A DNA stretch of 64,000 bases from positions 51,085 through 115,084 of the forward strand of contig NZ_AOIV01000024.1 of NCBI RefSeq assembly GCF_000337095.1, read 5' to 3'. The translations under genes were made by a program, and so were the position numbers. Shown here in pieces: positions 53,536 through 61,944 of this stretch. A model generated the notes under the pieces. The model did no database searches and was not told the DNA's origin. It saw only the letters and a program-made list of their open reading frames with translations. Position 1 is the first letter of the stretch. Every line of letters starts with the position of its first letter. This DNA comes from Halogeometricum pallidum JCM 14848 (lineage in GTDB: Archaea; Halobacteriota; Halobacteria; Halobacteriales; Haloferacaceae).

Positions 53536-53790
53536 ATGCCATTGTTTATGGACGTCCACAGAAATGTTGACGCAACCGTCGAAGACGTTGTAGAGGCACA
53601 CAAAAAAGACGTCGAGACCCAAGAGAAACACGGTGTGAAATACCTGAATTACTGGGTCGACGAGGACGAAGGTGCCGTCTTCTGTCTGTTCGAAGGCCCA
53701 AGCAAAGAAGCGGGTGAGAAAGTTCACGAAGAAGCCCACGGACTCACCGCAGACGAGATATTTGAGGTTGAACAGGGCGAGGCAACCTGA
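53536..53790 (+). CDS. DUF4242-family protein
   Basis: 84 residues. PLFMDVHRNVDATVEDVVEAHKKDVETQEKHGVKYLNYWVDEDEGAVFCLFEGPSKEA gives the ferredoxin-like fold of DUF4242, whose best-studied member binds nickel; the first His (residue 7), Asp/Glu residues and Cys54 are candidate ligands. The start at 53536 fits the promoter. Base composition and codon choice (AAA, GTT, GCA, GAA) are clearly lower in GC than the flanking genes, suggesting acquisition from elsewhere. Monocistronic. Confidence 0.85.
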   Translation: MPLFMDVHRNVDATVEDVVEAHKKDVETQEKHGVKYLNYWVDEDEGAVFCLFEGPSKEAGEKVHEEAHGLTADEIFEVEQGEAT

Positions 53791-53901
53791 ACCCCAACAA
53801 AAGCAATTAAAACGGCGGTAGTCGTATCTATAGAGATCGATTTCTCCACTGACGCTCGAACGCTGCTGGCCGATGCGCACCCTTCATTCGGTAGAGGACT
53901 C

Positions 53902-53928
53902 ATGTCAGTACCCTCTCCCTGCTGACAT
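53902..53928. repeat. 7-bp inverted repeat with 13-base loop
   Basis: ATGTCAG (53902-53908) and CTGACAT (53922-53928) could form a hairpin in the 254-base non-coding stretch between the DUF4242 gene and the convergent membrane gene. No run of T follows directly, so a terminator role is uncertain. Confidence 0.35.
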
Positions 53929-54043
53929 CTAATATAGACATAAGCACGTGGTACGGGGTGATCTCAGCGTTCCTCTTTGGTCGGAAAAGACACCGGACTA
54001 ATCGTCCTCCGAATCCTGTGATGTCGCCGCCCGCGCGTGTTCC

Positions 54044-54814
54044 TCAGTTCGACAGCGCCACCAGCAACGCGACGGCGGCGCACAGCAGCAACAGGAGACC
54101 GACGAGCGGAACGTCGGTGACGCCCATCCCGCGGACGCCGAGCGTCGCGGCGACGACGACGACGCCGTAGCCCGCGGTGGCGGCGGTTCGGCCGACTTCG
54201 ACGGGCCACGTCCGGGCCGCGACGCCGACCTGTTCGCCCAAGGAGACGGCTCGCTCGCCGGCGTCCCACGCGACGACGGCGGCGACCATCGCGACGAGGA
54301 GGGGCGTCGCGCCCGTCTCCGTCAGGAGGCCCGCGAGGACGACGGAGACGGTGAGGACGGCGGCGCCGACGGTCACGAGTCCGCCCGCCCGGTTCGACCG
54401 AAGGGGGGCGACGCCCGCGCCGACGAGGGCGACGCCGGCGACGCCCGCGCCGGTCACGAGTCGCTCCGAGAGCGCTTCGGCCCCCGTCGCCGTCGCGGCG
54501 ACGGCGGCGACGACGCCGCCCGCGCCCGCGAGCAGCAGCAGTCCGCCGACGACGGCGTGACCGCGGCGACGGACGGCCGCGGCCGCGACGAGGCCCGCGA
54601 CGCCGAGAAGCGAGAGGCCGAGGCCGACGAGGGGGACGCCGGCGAGGGGTCCGGCGCCCGCCGAATCGGCCGCCCCGCTTCCGGTGACGGCGGCGACGAC
54701 GAGGACGGCGGCGAGGACGGCGAGGACGCCGCCGGGGCGCGTCGGATGCGCGACGTGCCGCCGGGCCGTCGGTTCGGTCTCCGTCTCTGTCCTCCGCCCG
54801 GTTCGTCCGCTCAC
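54044..54814 (-). CDS. Membrane protein, last gene of the DUF58 operon
   Basis: 256 residues from the GTG at 54812-54814, overlapping the DUF58 stop (GTGA). About nine to ten hydrophobic Ala/Val/Gly-rich segments, with a short hydrophilic start (TGRRTETETEPTARRHVAHP). No catalytic motif seen. The position corresponds to the haloarchaeal DUF7519-type gene often found next to moxR-DUF58. The function is unknown. Confidence 0.78.
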   Translation of the reverse strand: MSGRTGRRTETETEPTARRHVAHPTRPGGVLAVLAAVLVVAAVTGSGAADSAGAGPLAGVPLVGLGLSLLGVAGLVAAAAVRRRGHAVVGGLLLLAGAGGVVAAVAATATGAEALSERLVTGAGVAGVALVGAGVAPLRSNRAGGLVTVGAAVLTVSVVLAGLLTETGATPLLVAMVAAVVAWDAGERAVSLGEQVGVAARTWPVEVGRTAATAGYGVVVVAATLGVRGMGVTDVPLVGLLLLLCAAVALLVALSN

Positions 54815-56076
54815 GCGAACCCCTCCCGCGCCCGGACGAGTTCCGGGCCGAGCGGTTCCGCGGGGTCCCAGTCGACGACGCGCACCTCCGCGCTCCGCAG
54901 TCGCCGAATCCGGTCGTCGCGTTCGACCGTCGCCAGCCGTCCGCCCCGCGTCGCCGTCGTCGTCGGGTCGGGCGAGACGACGGTGACGGCGGTTCCGCCG
55001 CGTTCCAGTTCGAGAGCGAACGCCGTCACCGCCTCGTCGGCGAGGGGGGAGAACAGCACGACCTGCGTCCCCGGGTCGAGGCGGCGCCGCAACTGCTCTA
55101 ACTGGCCGTCCGCACCCCAATCGGCGTCCGGGGCGGGCGGGACGGTGGAGAAGGCGGGGTGGCTCCCCATCCGGCGGCGCGCCTCCGCGAGGTGGTCGCT
55201 CCCCGTTCGCGGCGGCAGCCAACAGGGCTGTCGGCCGACGGCCGCGACGCCGACGGGGTTGCGCGTGTCGGCCAACGCGGTCAGCACCTGCGCCATCCCC
55301 TCGCGACCGCAGGCGACGGCGTGGGGTTCGTCCTCGTCGGTCGCGCGGTAGGCCGAGGGGCGGGCGTCCAGACAGAGGACGACCGAGGCGAGTCGCTCCT
55401 CGCGGAACTCGATGGTGGTGAGTTCGCCCGTCTTCGCCCGCCGCCGCCAGTCGATGCGCGAGAGGGGGTCGCCGGAGCGGTACTCGCGGGTCTGGTGGAA
55501 CTCGGTGCCGGCGCCGCCTTCATCGGTGACGACGGACCCGCCCGCCCGCATCGTCTGCTGCCGGAGGGGAACCTCGGGAACCGTCGCGGCGCACTCGATG
55601 GCGGTGTCCGTCTGTACGGTCGTCTCGACTTCGTGGGCGCCGGCCGCGTCGCGGGCGATGGCCGTCGCGGGGTCGAACTGGTGGCGTCCGTGTTCGGCGC
55701 GGACGGCGTAGGAGAACTCCGTCGTCGCGCCCGGCCGGAGGAACGCGGCGTGCCGGGGCGTCCCCCCGCTCACGGTGAGCATCGGTGGGACGCCGTCGAC
55801 GACGCGGAGGTCCGTCAGCGTCGACGACCCCGTGTTCCGGACGCGGACGGTCACGTCCACGTCGGTTCCCGCCTCGGCGTCGTGCGGGTCGACCGTCCGC
55901 GTCAAATCGAGGTCGACGGTCGGCGGCGAGGTGAGCCACGGGTACGCCGCGTAGCCCGCGCCGACGGCGCCGAGGAGGAGGACGACGGGGTCCTTCGCGA
56001 GGAGGCCGACGGCGGCCGCGAACAGGGCGACGGCGACGACGCCGCGCCACCGACGGGTCCGCCGGACCGTCGTCAT
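54811..56076 (-). CDS. DUF58-family protein
   Basis: 421 residues from the ATG at 56074-56076. Two N-terminal membrane helices (about 8-45) precede an immunoglobulin-like section (VTVRVRNTGSSTLTDLRVVDGVPP) and the DUF58 motif GTEFHQTREYRSGDPLSRIDWRRRAKTGEL. A VWA-like fold with LCLDARPSAY follows. DUF58 proteins are partners of MoxR ATPases in envelope or stress functions; the exact role is unknown. Coupled to both neighbours by 4-base overlaps. Confidence 0.92.
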   Translation of the reverse strand: MTTVRRTRRWRGVVAVALFAAAVGLLAKDPVVLLLGAVGAGYAAYPWLTSPPTVDLDLTRTVDPHDAEAGTDVDVTVRVRNTGSSTLTDLRVVDGVPPMLTVSGGTPRHAAFLRPGATTEFSYAVRAEHGRHQFDPATAIARDAAGAHEVETTVQTDTAIECAATVPEVPLRQQTMRAGGSVVTDEGGAGTEFHQTREYRSGDPLSRIDWRRRAKTGELTTIEFREERLASVVLCLDARPSAYRATDEDEPHAVACGREGMAQVLTALADTRNPVGVAAVGRQPCWLPPRTGSDHLAEARRRMGSHPAFSTVPPAPDADWGADGQLEQLRRRLDPGTQVVLFSPLADEAVTAFALELERGGTAVTVVSPDPTTTATRGGRLATVERDDRIRRLRSAEVRVVDWDPAEPLGPELVRAREGFA

Positions 56077-56714
56077 CGCCGGCCCCCGTCGGTGGCGGCT
56101 CTCGGCCCGTTCTCGACGTCGGCTCTCTCGTCCGCGACGCCCTCGACCCGACACACCTCGTCCGCCGCGCGCTTCGCGCCCCGCCGGAACCCCGGTCCCG
56201 AGAGCGGACCGAGGAGGCGAGCGGTCAGCGACGTCCGCTCGTCCTCGGAGAGGAACGCGGCCGCCACGTCGTCGTCCGTCCAGTCCCCGGCGTCGACGCG
56301 CGCCGCGGCCCGTTCGCGCGCGACGCCCTCGCGGTGCATCACCGACCGAACCGCCGCCTCGCGGACCCGTTCGCGGACGGTTTCTTGGTCCCCGTCGCGA
56401 CCGACCGAGTTCCACGAGCCGTCTTCGACCGCGCGGTCGAACTCGACGCCCGGGTGTGCGGCGTTCTGAACGGTCTCCGGTTCGGGCGGCGTCGTTCGGG
56501 TCACCCCGTCGGCGCCGCGGAGGGCGAGGGCGGCGACGACGATCAGCAGCGCCACCGACGCGACGCCCGCCGCGAGCAGGTAGTCGTTGCCGGCGAAGGC
56601 GACGAGCGCCGCCGCCGCGTCGCCGAGGGCGTTCGGAAGCGCGACGAGAGCGAACGCACCCGCCGCCCCGACGGCGCCGACGCCACCGACGAGGAGTCGT
56701 CCCGCGCGGTTCAC
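56073..56714 (-). CDS. Membrane protein in DUF58 operon (DUF7269-like)
   Basis: 213 residues from a GTG at 56712-56714, overlapping the upstream DUF4129 stop and the downstream DUF58 start. Two hydrophobic helices (about 5-25 and 44-68) are followed by a soluble acidic and helical portion with RERVREAAVRSVMHREGVARERAAARVDAGDWTDDDVAAAFL. Its position between DUF4129 and DUF58 genes is conserved in haloarchaea. The function is unknown. Confidence 0.82.
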   Translation of the reverse strand: MNRAGRLLVGGVGAVGAAGAFALVALPNALGDAAAALVAFAGNDYLLAAGVASVALLIVVAALALRGADGVTRTTPPEPETVQNAAHPGVEFDRAVEDGSWNSVGRDGDQETVRERVREAAVRSVMHREGVARERAAARVDAGDWTDDDVAAAFLSEDERTSLTARLLGPLSGPGFRRGAKRAADEVCRVEGVADERADVENGPRAATDGGRR

Positions 56715-57487
56715 CGCCGGAGCCCTCCCGGCGTCCGCCCCTCGTCGAACCGCGAGAGGCCATCCTCCATCCGTCGGACTCGCTCGTCGGTCACCTCGCG
56801 GTCGCCGTATCTGACCTCCTCGAAGACGCGCCTGAGACGTTCGACGCCCTCGGGGTCGAAACCGCTCTCGACGGCGGCGGAGGCACACTCTTCGGGGGTC
56901 CGTCGCCACGGGTCCTCCACGTCGGCCCTCGAGAGGACGGACACCCACGCGCGTTCGATGGCGTTCTGCGGTTCGAGTTCGCGCGCGCCGGTCGGTTCCT
57001 GCCGGTCGGCGTCGCCTCCCAAGCGTCGAGCGAGCCTATCGCCGTAACGCGCCAGCAGCACCGCGACGCCGAGAAGGGCCGCCAGCGCGGCGAACAGCGG
57101 CAGGAACGTCTCTAAGAAGTCCATAAACACGTCGAGCCACTCGCGCGTCGCGTCGGACTGGGATTCCGACTGCGATTGAGACTGCTGGTCGTTCGACTGA
57201 CCGTTAGAGTCCGCCGACCGCTGCTCCTCCTCGGCCGCACCGACGCGGGACTGTCCGTCACCGTCCCCGTTCGCCGACCGCTGGACGGCCGCTTCGGACC
57301 CCTGCCCCGTCATCGCGCGCTTGAGATCACCCGCGGTGTCGGGGCTGATGGGGACGGTGTTGTAGTCGAGGTCGACCACCTCGTCGGGGTTCGTCGACAG
57401 CGACGTTTCGAGCGTCGTCGACGCGACGCCGACCGATGCGATACAGGACAGAACGACGAGGGCGGTTGCGACTGTGCGTAGGTTCAT
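56711..57487 (-). CDS. DUF4129-domain membrane protein
   Basis: 258 residues from the ATG at 57485-57487. An N-terminal signal-like helix (residues 5-24) suggests that residues 25-120, which are Ser/Gln/Asp-rich, lie outside the cell; a second helix (about 130-155) leads to a cytosolic DUF4129 domain with PQNAIERAWVSVLSRADVEDPWRRTPEECASAAVESGFD and LRRVFEEVRYGDREVT. DUF4129 resembles the C-terminus of some transglutaminase-like proteins. First gene of a four-gene overlapping operon. Confidence 0.88.
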   Translation of the reverse strand: MNLRTVATALVVLSCIASVGVASTTLETSLSTNPDEVVDLDYNTVPISPDTAGDLKRAMTGQGSEAAVQRSANGDGDGQSRVGAAEEEQRSADSNGQSNDQQSQSQSESQSDATREWLDVFMDFLETFLPLFAALAALLGVAVLLARYGDRLARRLGGDADRQEPTGARELEPQNAIERAWVSVLSRADVEDPWRRTPEECASAAVESGFDPEGVERLRRVFEEVRYGDREVTDERVRRMEDGLSRFDEGRTPGGLRR

Positions 57488-57887
57488 CTCTCGGGGTGCG
57501 CGGTCGCGGTAGTGGTAGCGATTCGATCGCCGATGACGACTCCTAAACGTCGAACGCGTTCGGTCGTCCGGCGGTCGAGACGCCTCGCGGACGGCGGGAG
57601 TCTTGCGTTCGTGTCTCCGTCTTCGAGGCCCGGGTCCCGTCATCCGCGATAGCTGACTCGCGTGGATAGGCGACTCGCGCGCCCGCGGTAAGGTAATTGT
57701 GGCGCTTTCAGCTGAAACGCTCGCGTTAGCCATCCCTTAGGCGTGAAACCGTCTGAAACTGTTCGGACCGGCTAGACGGCCCGGTCGCGGGGGGAAGGCA
57801 CCGCCGCGGACCGAGCGTCGCGTCCCTCGGACGTTCGGCACGGCGTGACACGTCCGACTTTTCATCCCCGCGCCCGTCGCCCCCTGT
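57488..57887. other. Divergent intergenic region between the DUF58 operon and mgtE genes
   Basis: 400 bases with no convincing gene. Near 57706-57717 is a perfect 12-bp palindrome, TTTCAGCTGAAA, followed by an A/T-richer stretch. The region must hold the promoters of both flanking operons, but no single TATA element is outstanding. Confidence 0.5.
57706..57717. promoter_or_regulatory. Perfect 12-bp palindrome
   Basis: TTTCAGCTGAAA lies 171 bases before the first mgtE-half gene and 219 bases before the DUF4129 gene. A related half-site, CTGAAAC, recurs at 57749-57755. Operator function is inferred only from symmetry and location. Confidence 0.3.
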
Positions 57888-58469
57888 ATGACTATCCGCG
57901 ACGCGGCCGTGGAGGCGTACCGCGAAGCCCTTCCGGCACTCGTCGCGAGCCTCGTCGGCGGCCTCATCGCCGGCGTCGTCCTCACCGGCATGCGCGCGGA
58001 ACTCCGGGAGGTACCCGGACTGCTCGTCCTCGTCCCCGCCCTCCTCGCCACGCGGGGGAACGTCTACGGGTCGCTCGGCGCGCGCATCGCCACCGCCCTC
58101 CACCAGGGGCTCATCGAACCCAGCGTCACCGCCGGCGACCGCCGCCTGCGCGCCGCCGCCGCCGCGGCGCTCGGAAACGGCCTCCTCGCCTCCGCGTTCG
58201 CCGCCGTCGCCGCCTTCCTCGTCCTCACGGCGCTCGGAAGTTCGGTCGCGCCCGTCGGCGTCCTCGTCGGCATCGCCGTCCTCGCGGGCCTGCTCTCGGG
58301 ACTCGTCCTCGTCGCCGTCGTCATCACCGTCGTCTTCGCGGGCTACCGCCGCGGGCGCAACCCCGACACGCTCGTCGGTCCCATCGTGACGACGACGGGC
58401 GACGTGTTCGGCGTCCTCTTTCTCCTCGTCGCCGTTCGCACCGTACTGGCAGTCGTGGAGGTGCTCTGA
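57888..58469 (+). CDS. MgtE-type magnesium transporter, first half
   Basis: 193 residues with about five hydrophobic segments. PGLLVLVPALLATRGNVYGSLGARIATALHQG and LVGPIVTTTGDVFGVLFLL match the two conserved parts of the MgtE membrane domain, whose Asp residues line the magnesium pore. The regulatory N and CBS domains of bacterial MgtE are absent. Its TGA is followed directly and in frame by the ATG of the second half. Together the two halves resemble the repeated domain of eukaryotic SLC41. Confidence 0.88.
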   Translation: MTIRDAAVEAYREALPALVASLVGGLIAGVVLTGMRAELREVPGLLVLVPALLATRGNVYGSLGARIATALHQGLIEPSVTAGDRRLRAAAAAALGNGLLASAFAAVAAFLVLTALGSSVAPVGVLVGIAVLAGLLSGLVLVAVVITVVFAGYRRGRNPDTLVGPIVTTTGDVFGVLFLLVAVRTVLAVVEVL

Positions 58470-59027
58470 ATGGCGACCGAGTGGACCGTCCGGGACATCA
58501 CGCGGGCGATGCTCCCCGTTCTCCTGGCGCTCACGCTCGTGGAACTCGGGAGCGGACTCGTCCTCGGGAGCTTCGAGTCCCAACTGTATCGGTATCCGAC
58601 GCTCCTCGCTCTCGTCCCGGTCACCATCGGCACCGCCGGGAACCTGGGCAGCATCCTCGCGGCGCGTCTCTCCACCGCGTTCCACCTCGGGACGCTCTCG
58701 TTCGACCCGACCGACGAGGAACTCGCGGGCAACGCCGTCGCCACCGTCGCCCTCTCGGTCACCATCTTCCCCGTTGTCGGCGTGGGGGCGTGGCTCCTCA
58801 CCTCGTTGGTCGGGGGCACGGCGCTGTCGGTGTGGACCGTCCTCACGGTGTCGCTCGCCTCGGGCGTCGTCCTCGCCGTCCTCGCCGTCGCCGTCACGCT
58901 CGCGGCGACGTACGCGGCCTACCGGTTCGAACTCGACCCCGACGACGTGGTCATCCCGCTGGTGACGAACTCCTGCGACGTGCTCGGCGTCGTGGTGCTG
59001 TTCGCGTCGGTGCAGATATTCGTCTGA
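58470..59027 (+). CDS. MgtE-type magnesium transporter, second half
   Basis: 185 residues with five hydrophobic segments, homologous in layout to the first half: YPTLLALVPVTIGTAGNLGSILAARLSTAFHLG and DDVVIPLVTNSCDVLGVVVLFASV. It begins with no spacer after the stop of the first half, so coupling by termination-reinitiation is expected. The two products presumably form a heteromeric channel. It converges with the gene at 59056, 28 bases away. Confidence 0.88.
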   Translation: MATEWTVRDITRAMLPVLLALTLVELGSGLVLGSFESQLYRYPTLLALVPVTIGTAGNLGSILAARLSTAFHLGTLSFDPTDEELAGNAVATVALSVTIFPVVGVGAWLLTSLVGGTALSVWTVLTVSLASGVVLAVLAVAVTLAATYAAYRFELDPDDVVIPLVTNSCDVLGVVVLFASVQIFV

Positions 59028-59055
59028 AAAAAGGCCGACTGCGCGTTCGGTCCGC

Positions 59056-59433
59056 CTACTCGGCGGCGTAGAGGTAGCCGGCGACGAGAGCGACGACCGC
59101 TTCGGCGACTTTCGAGGCGATGGCCATCGAGTTCGTCGGCCCGCCCATGGCGACGTAGGCGACGATGGTCAGGACGGCGTAGCCGGCGGCGACGAGGTGG
59201 AGTTCGCGCCGCCAGTAGCGGGTGAAAAAGAGGGTGGCGCCGACGACCCATCCGGCCGCGTTCAGGTAGAACAAAACACCCGTCGTCGGGTCGAAGCCCA
59301 TGACCACCGGTGCGAGATAGAGGTGGATCACCGCCGAGACGAGGGCGGCGACGACGCCGAGGTACGCGAGGTTGTTCGATGGAAGGCTCAACAGCGATGG
59401 GGACTCGGAGGCGGCAGTCGATTGACTGGCCAT
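59056..59433 (-). CDS. Small four-helix membrane protein (DUF7475-like), paralog
   Basis: 125 residues from the ATG at 59431-59433. Four hydrophobic segments with AVIHLYLAP in the first and YWRRELHLVAAGYAV between the second and third, matching the layout of the protein at 34144-34500. The Ser-rich start (QSTAASESPSLLSLPSNN) is not conserved. Function unknown. Confidence 0.75.
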   Translation of the reverse strand: MASQSTAASESPSLLSLPSNNLAYLGVVAALVSAVIHLYLAPVVMGFDPTTGVLFYLNAAGWVVGATLFFTRYWRRELHLVAAGYAVLTIVAYVAMGGPTNSMAIASKVAEAVVALVAGYLYAAE

Positions 59434-61195
59434 GCGCTCAGTAGCGCGACCGGGTGCAAATACCTTGACAGATTCGCCCTGGTTGGTAGTTCCGGTCTCT
59501 CTAGCGGTTCGGCCGTCGAACGGACGACGGCCGCCCCTCGTCTGTCCGCCGTCCGACACCGACCGCCGCCGATCAGGGCCGGCGGTCCCCTCCTTCATCC
59601 GTGCGGTCTGCCGACTTCCTCGAGGGACTCTGGCCCGTCGCCGTCGAGGTTCCCCCGCGCGTCGCCCGTATCGCGGTACTGGTCGCCGTCCCCGGAACTC
59701 TCCGAGTTCTGCTCGGAAATCGCGTAGCGATTTCAGACCGTCGGCGTCTTCCGAAGGCGGCCCTCGGCAAGAGCGGGACCAAAAGCGCGACCTCACCCCC
59801 CCTCCTCAGCGCGGCTTCGCAGCGCCCCGGGGATTCCTCGGTCCGCTCGCTCGCGGTGCGTGGCTCCCCCGCTTTCGACGAGGGCGGTTCTCGAACTAGG
59901 ATATCGCCCACCCGCTTCTGTTCCGTCTCTTCAGCATCGTCAAAACCTACTCGCCGTGACGAGGGGCGGTCGGTTGTACTCGTCAGTTACTTCTATCATC
60001 GGATTCCGATACCTCCGTTACCGACGTGTCCTCCTCGTCCGTTCGACAAGCGTAACTCCGTCTACTCGCCTCGATTCTCAACGAGACCAACCGCGCTCGG
60101 TACGGTGGCATTTCAATCCGTTTCAGTCACAGCGCGAATGAATTCGTTCGGGCCGACCGAAGCCTCAAGCGTCCAACGGAGAAGGCTTCCCGCCGGTATC
60201 AACGGCGCGACCTGACATACTATCTCCTTCTCCGAAGGACCCCCCGGCGTGACCAGTACTCGCGGACGAGTCCTGCGAAGTCGTCACCGTGACTGCCGCG
60301 ACCATCGTTCTCGGATTCTCGACATTCTGGGCATAGTCGCGACGTTTACCCTTCCGCATTTGAACGGCGGTTAGTAACAACCCGGGCGCTCACTGCTCTA
60401 ACTCTCCATCTAAAGATGTCCACCAGACGGAAACCGGCCGACCATCCGCGTATCCACGACGAATCACTCACTCGGGATACCCCCGCTGGTGGACACCGGT
60501 CTGTGCCCCAATCCCCCAACGGTCGAATGTCGACCAAACAACGTCGCCTCCCCCGGGCGACGTTCACCCTACCACAACAGTTAGTCTGCCGTAGTTCACG
60601 CCTCTTCCGACGCATCTGACTGCGACAGCGACAGGCGGAGGGTCCATACGTGTGTCCCGTTAACGACCACCGTGGAAATCGTATGCCAGCGGTGTCGCTG
60701 GTCAATGAGTGATTCAGGCGATCTAACGCCCTATGAGTTCAATAAGCGGTCGATAGAGCACTTCGTAGAGACGGGCCATTCTGTCTGTAGTACCGACCAC
60801 CATCCGAGAGAAAAGGGCTATTAGCTCCGACTGGCGGATTATTCTCTCCGACGACGATATGTCGCAGTAGACACGGTGAAGGCGCTGTTCTGGGGAATTT
60901 CACGGACAGTTGGTTACCGTTGTCGATTCTCTTTCCGACCGGGGTCTTACGCAGTTCAAGTGTGCTGTGCGTTTTCGTTCGTCACCATAGGTTTCGCAGT
61001 ACGCAGATTCACGTCATGTGACACCGTCTGTCTCGCTTAGTGCGTCTGCGTTTAGTATACCGATCAAGTCAACGAACGGGTAGAGATATGCCAACCGTGA
61101 CAAATTCAATGAATAAGCCGAATCGAGAATCACGTGCTGATGGTAACATTCGACCCGAAAAACGATAGCGTCGATGTCCGCGACGGGGTTAACCG
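59434..61195. other. Long gene-poor stretch
   Basis: About 1.76 kb without a convincing gene. Open frames such as 59601-60215 have Arg/Ser/Pro-rich, non-acidic translations unlike genome proteins. GC falls toward 60700-61190. Content seen: a perfect 10-bp inverted repeat (60417-60426 with 60486-60495) and a 39-codon frame, ATG 60705 to TAG 60822-60824, with near-normal composition (YEFNKRSIEHFVETG) that may be a gene remnant. No tRNA, transposase or repeat array was recognised. Confidence 0.55.
60417..60495. repeat. 10-bp inverted repeat flanking 59 bases
   Basis: TGTCCACCAG at 60417-60426 and CTGGTGGACA at 60486-60495 are perfect reverse complements. The interior has no gene. They could be the ends of a very small decayed element or a large hairpin; no target-site duplication was seen. 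Confidence 0.35.
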
Positions 61196-61411
61196 CTACG
61201 CTCGTTCAGGACGCGCGTGACCGCAGTATGCACACTCGTAGACTCGGTGGGGTTTTCTGGCGCACTTCTCGTTTTCCGGCTTCACGTTGTCTCGCCGTAC
61301 CACCGGCGTAATCGTCAGCGATATCTCGTGCTCGCGTTCCCCTCCGCAGTTCGAGCAGTGTCTGAGTACCATTCCATCCCGTTCTGGCCATTCAGATGTT
61401 GTCTTTGACAT
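61196..61411 (-). CDS. Small zinc-ribbon protein
   Basis: 71 residues. Two CxxC pairs, CSNCGG (residues ~19-22) and CAYCGH (~60-63), enclose a basic strand region (RREHEISLTITPVVRRDNVKPENEKCARKPHRVYE), the layout of small haloarchaeal zinc-ribbon proteins (possibly DUF7835). A nucleic-acid-binding or structural role is inference. Lower GC than the genome core. Same strand as the next three genes. Confidence 0.75.
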   Translation of the reverse strand: MSKTTSEWPERDGMVLRHCSNCGGEREHEISLTITPVVRRDNVKPENEKCARKPHRVYECAYCGHARPERA

Positions 61412-61496
61412 CGTTATACGAGGCTACTACTGAGCGGTCGATCTCCCGAAACGATTGCCGAGCGAGATGCGAACGCCGTACGCTGAATGCGGAGCA

Positions 61497-61844
61497 TCAG
61501 CTATCCACCGTCTCCGTCGGAGGCTTCGACTCGCGGGCCCCGGAGCCTAGCACGGTCTCCATCTCCTCGTCGCCGTTGTACCGGACCCTCTCGGTCCGGT
61601 CGTCGACGTCGATAACGCCGCGGTCGGCCAGTATCGGAAGGTGACGATGGTACAGGTCGAGGGCGACCTGTTCTCTGTCCAAGGTCGACGACGGTCCCTC
61701 CCGCCCGATTACGTGGTCGACGAGGTCGTCGAACGATGCGGTATCGCCGTCGCTGTTCCGAACGTAACCGAGAATCTGCCGTCGCCGTTCGGTGGCGAGA
61801 CAGCGGAAGGCCGAATCGGGGACAGGGTCTTTCGTTCGCATCAT
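61497..61844 (-). CDS. DUF7344-type winged helix-turn-helix protein
   Basis: 115 residues. ATERRRQILGYVRNSDGDTASFDDLVDHVIG and VALDLYHRHLPILADRGVIDVDDRTERVRYNGDEEMETVL give a winged helix-turn-helix domain of the kind common in haloarchaea (DUF7344), many of which lie beside HTH_10 regulators. Two adjacent ATGs start the frame. It probably binds DNA; targets are unknown. 100 bases separate it from the upstream HTH_10 gene on the same strand. Confidence 0.82.
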   Translation of the reverse strand: MMRTKDPVPDSAFRCLATERRRQILGYVRNSDGDTASFDDLVDHVIGREGPSSTLDREQVALDLYHRHLPILADRGVIDVDDRTERVRYNGDEEMETVLGSGARESKPPTETVDS

Positions 61845-61944
61845 CCCTCGATACTCCGTCCGCCCGGTTCAGCGGTCGGGTTGACATATTCTGGTCGGGT
61901 CTTCTGAACCGAACATAGAAAGCAGCTTTAAGACGAGGCCGGTG

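Noticed and set aside
57888..59027. The two mgtE halves as one gene broken by a nonsense mutation
   Set aside because: Each half has its own start and a complete membrane unit, and separate half-MgtE genes are usual in haloarchaea; kept as two genes, with the in-frame junction noted as a finding.
59601..60215. 204-codon plus-strand frame in the gene-poor stretch
   Set aside because: The translation is Arg/Ser/Pro-rich and not acidic, with no domain or start signal; a minus-strand frame over the same bases looks equally random.
60165..60380. 71-codon minus-strand frame
   Set aside because: Composition (Ser/Gly/Thr-rich) is not clearly coding, no start signal or family resemblance.
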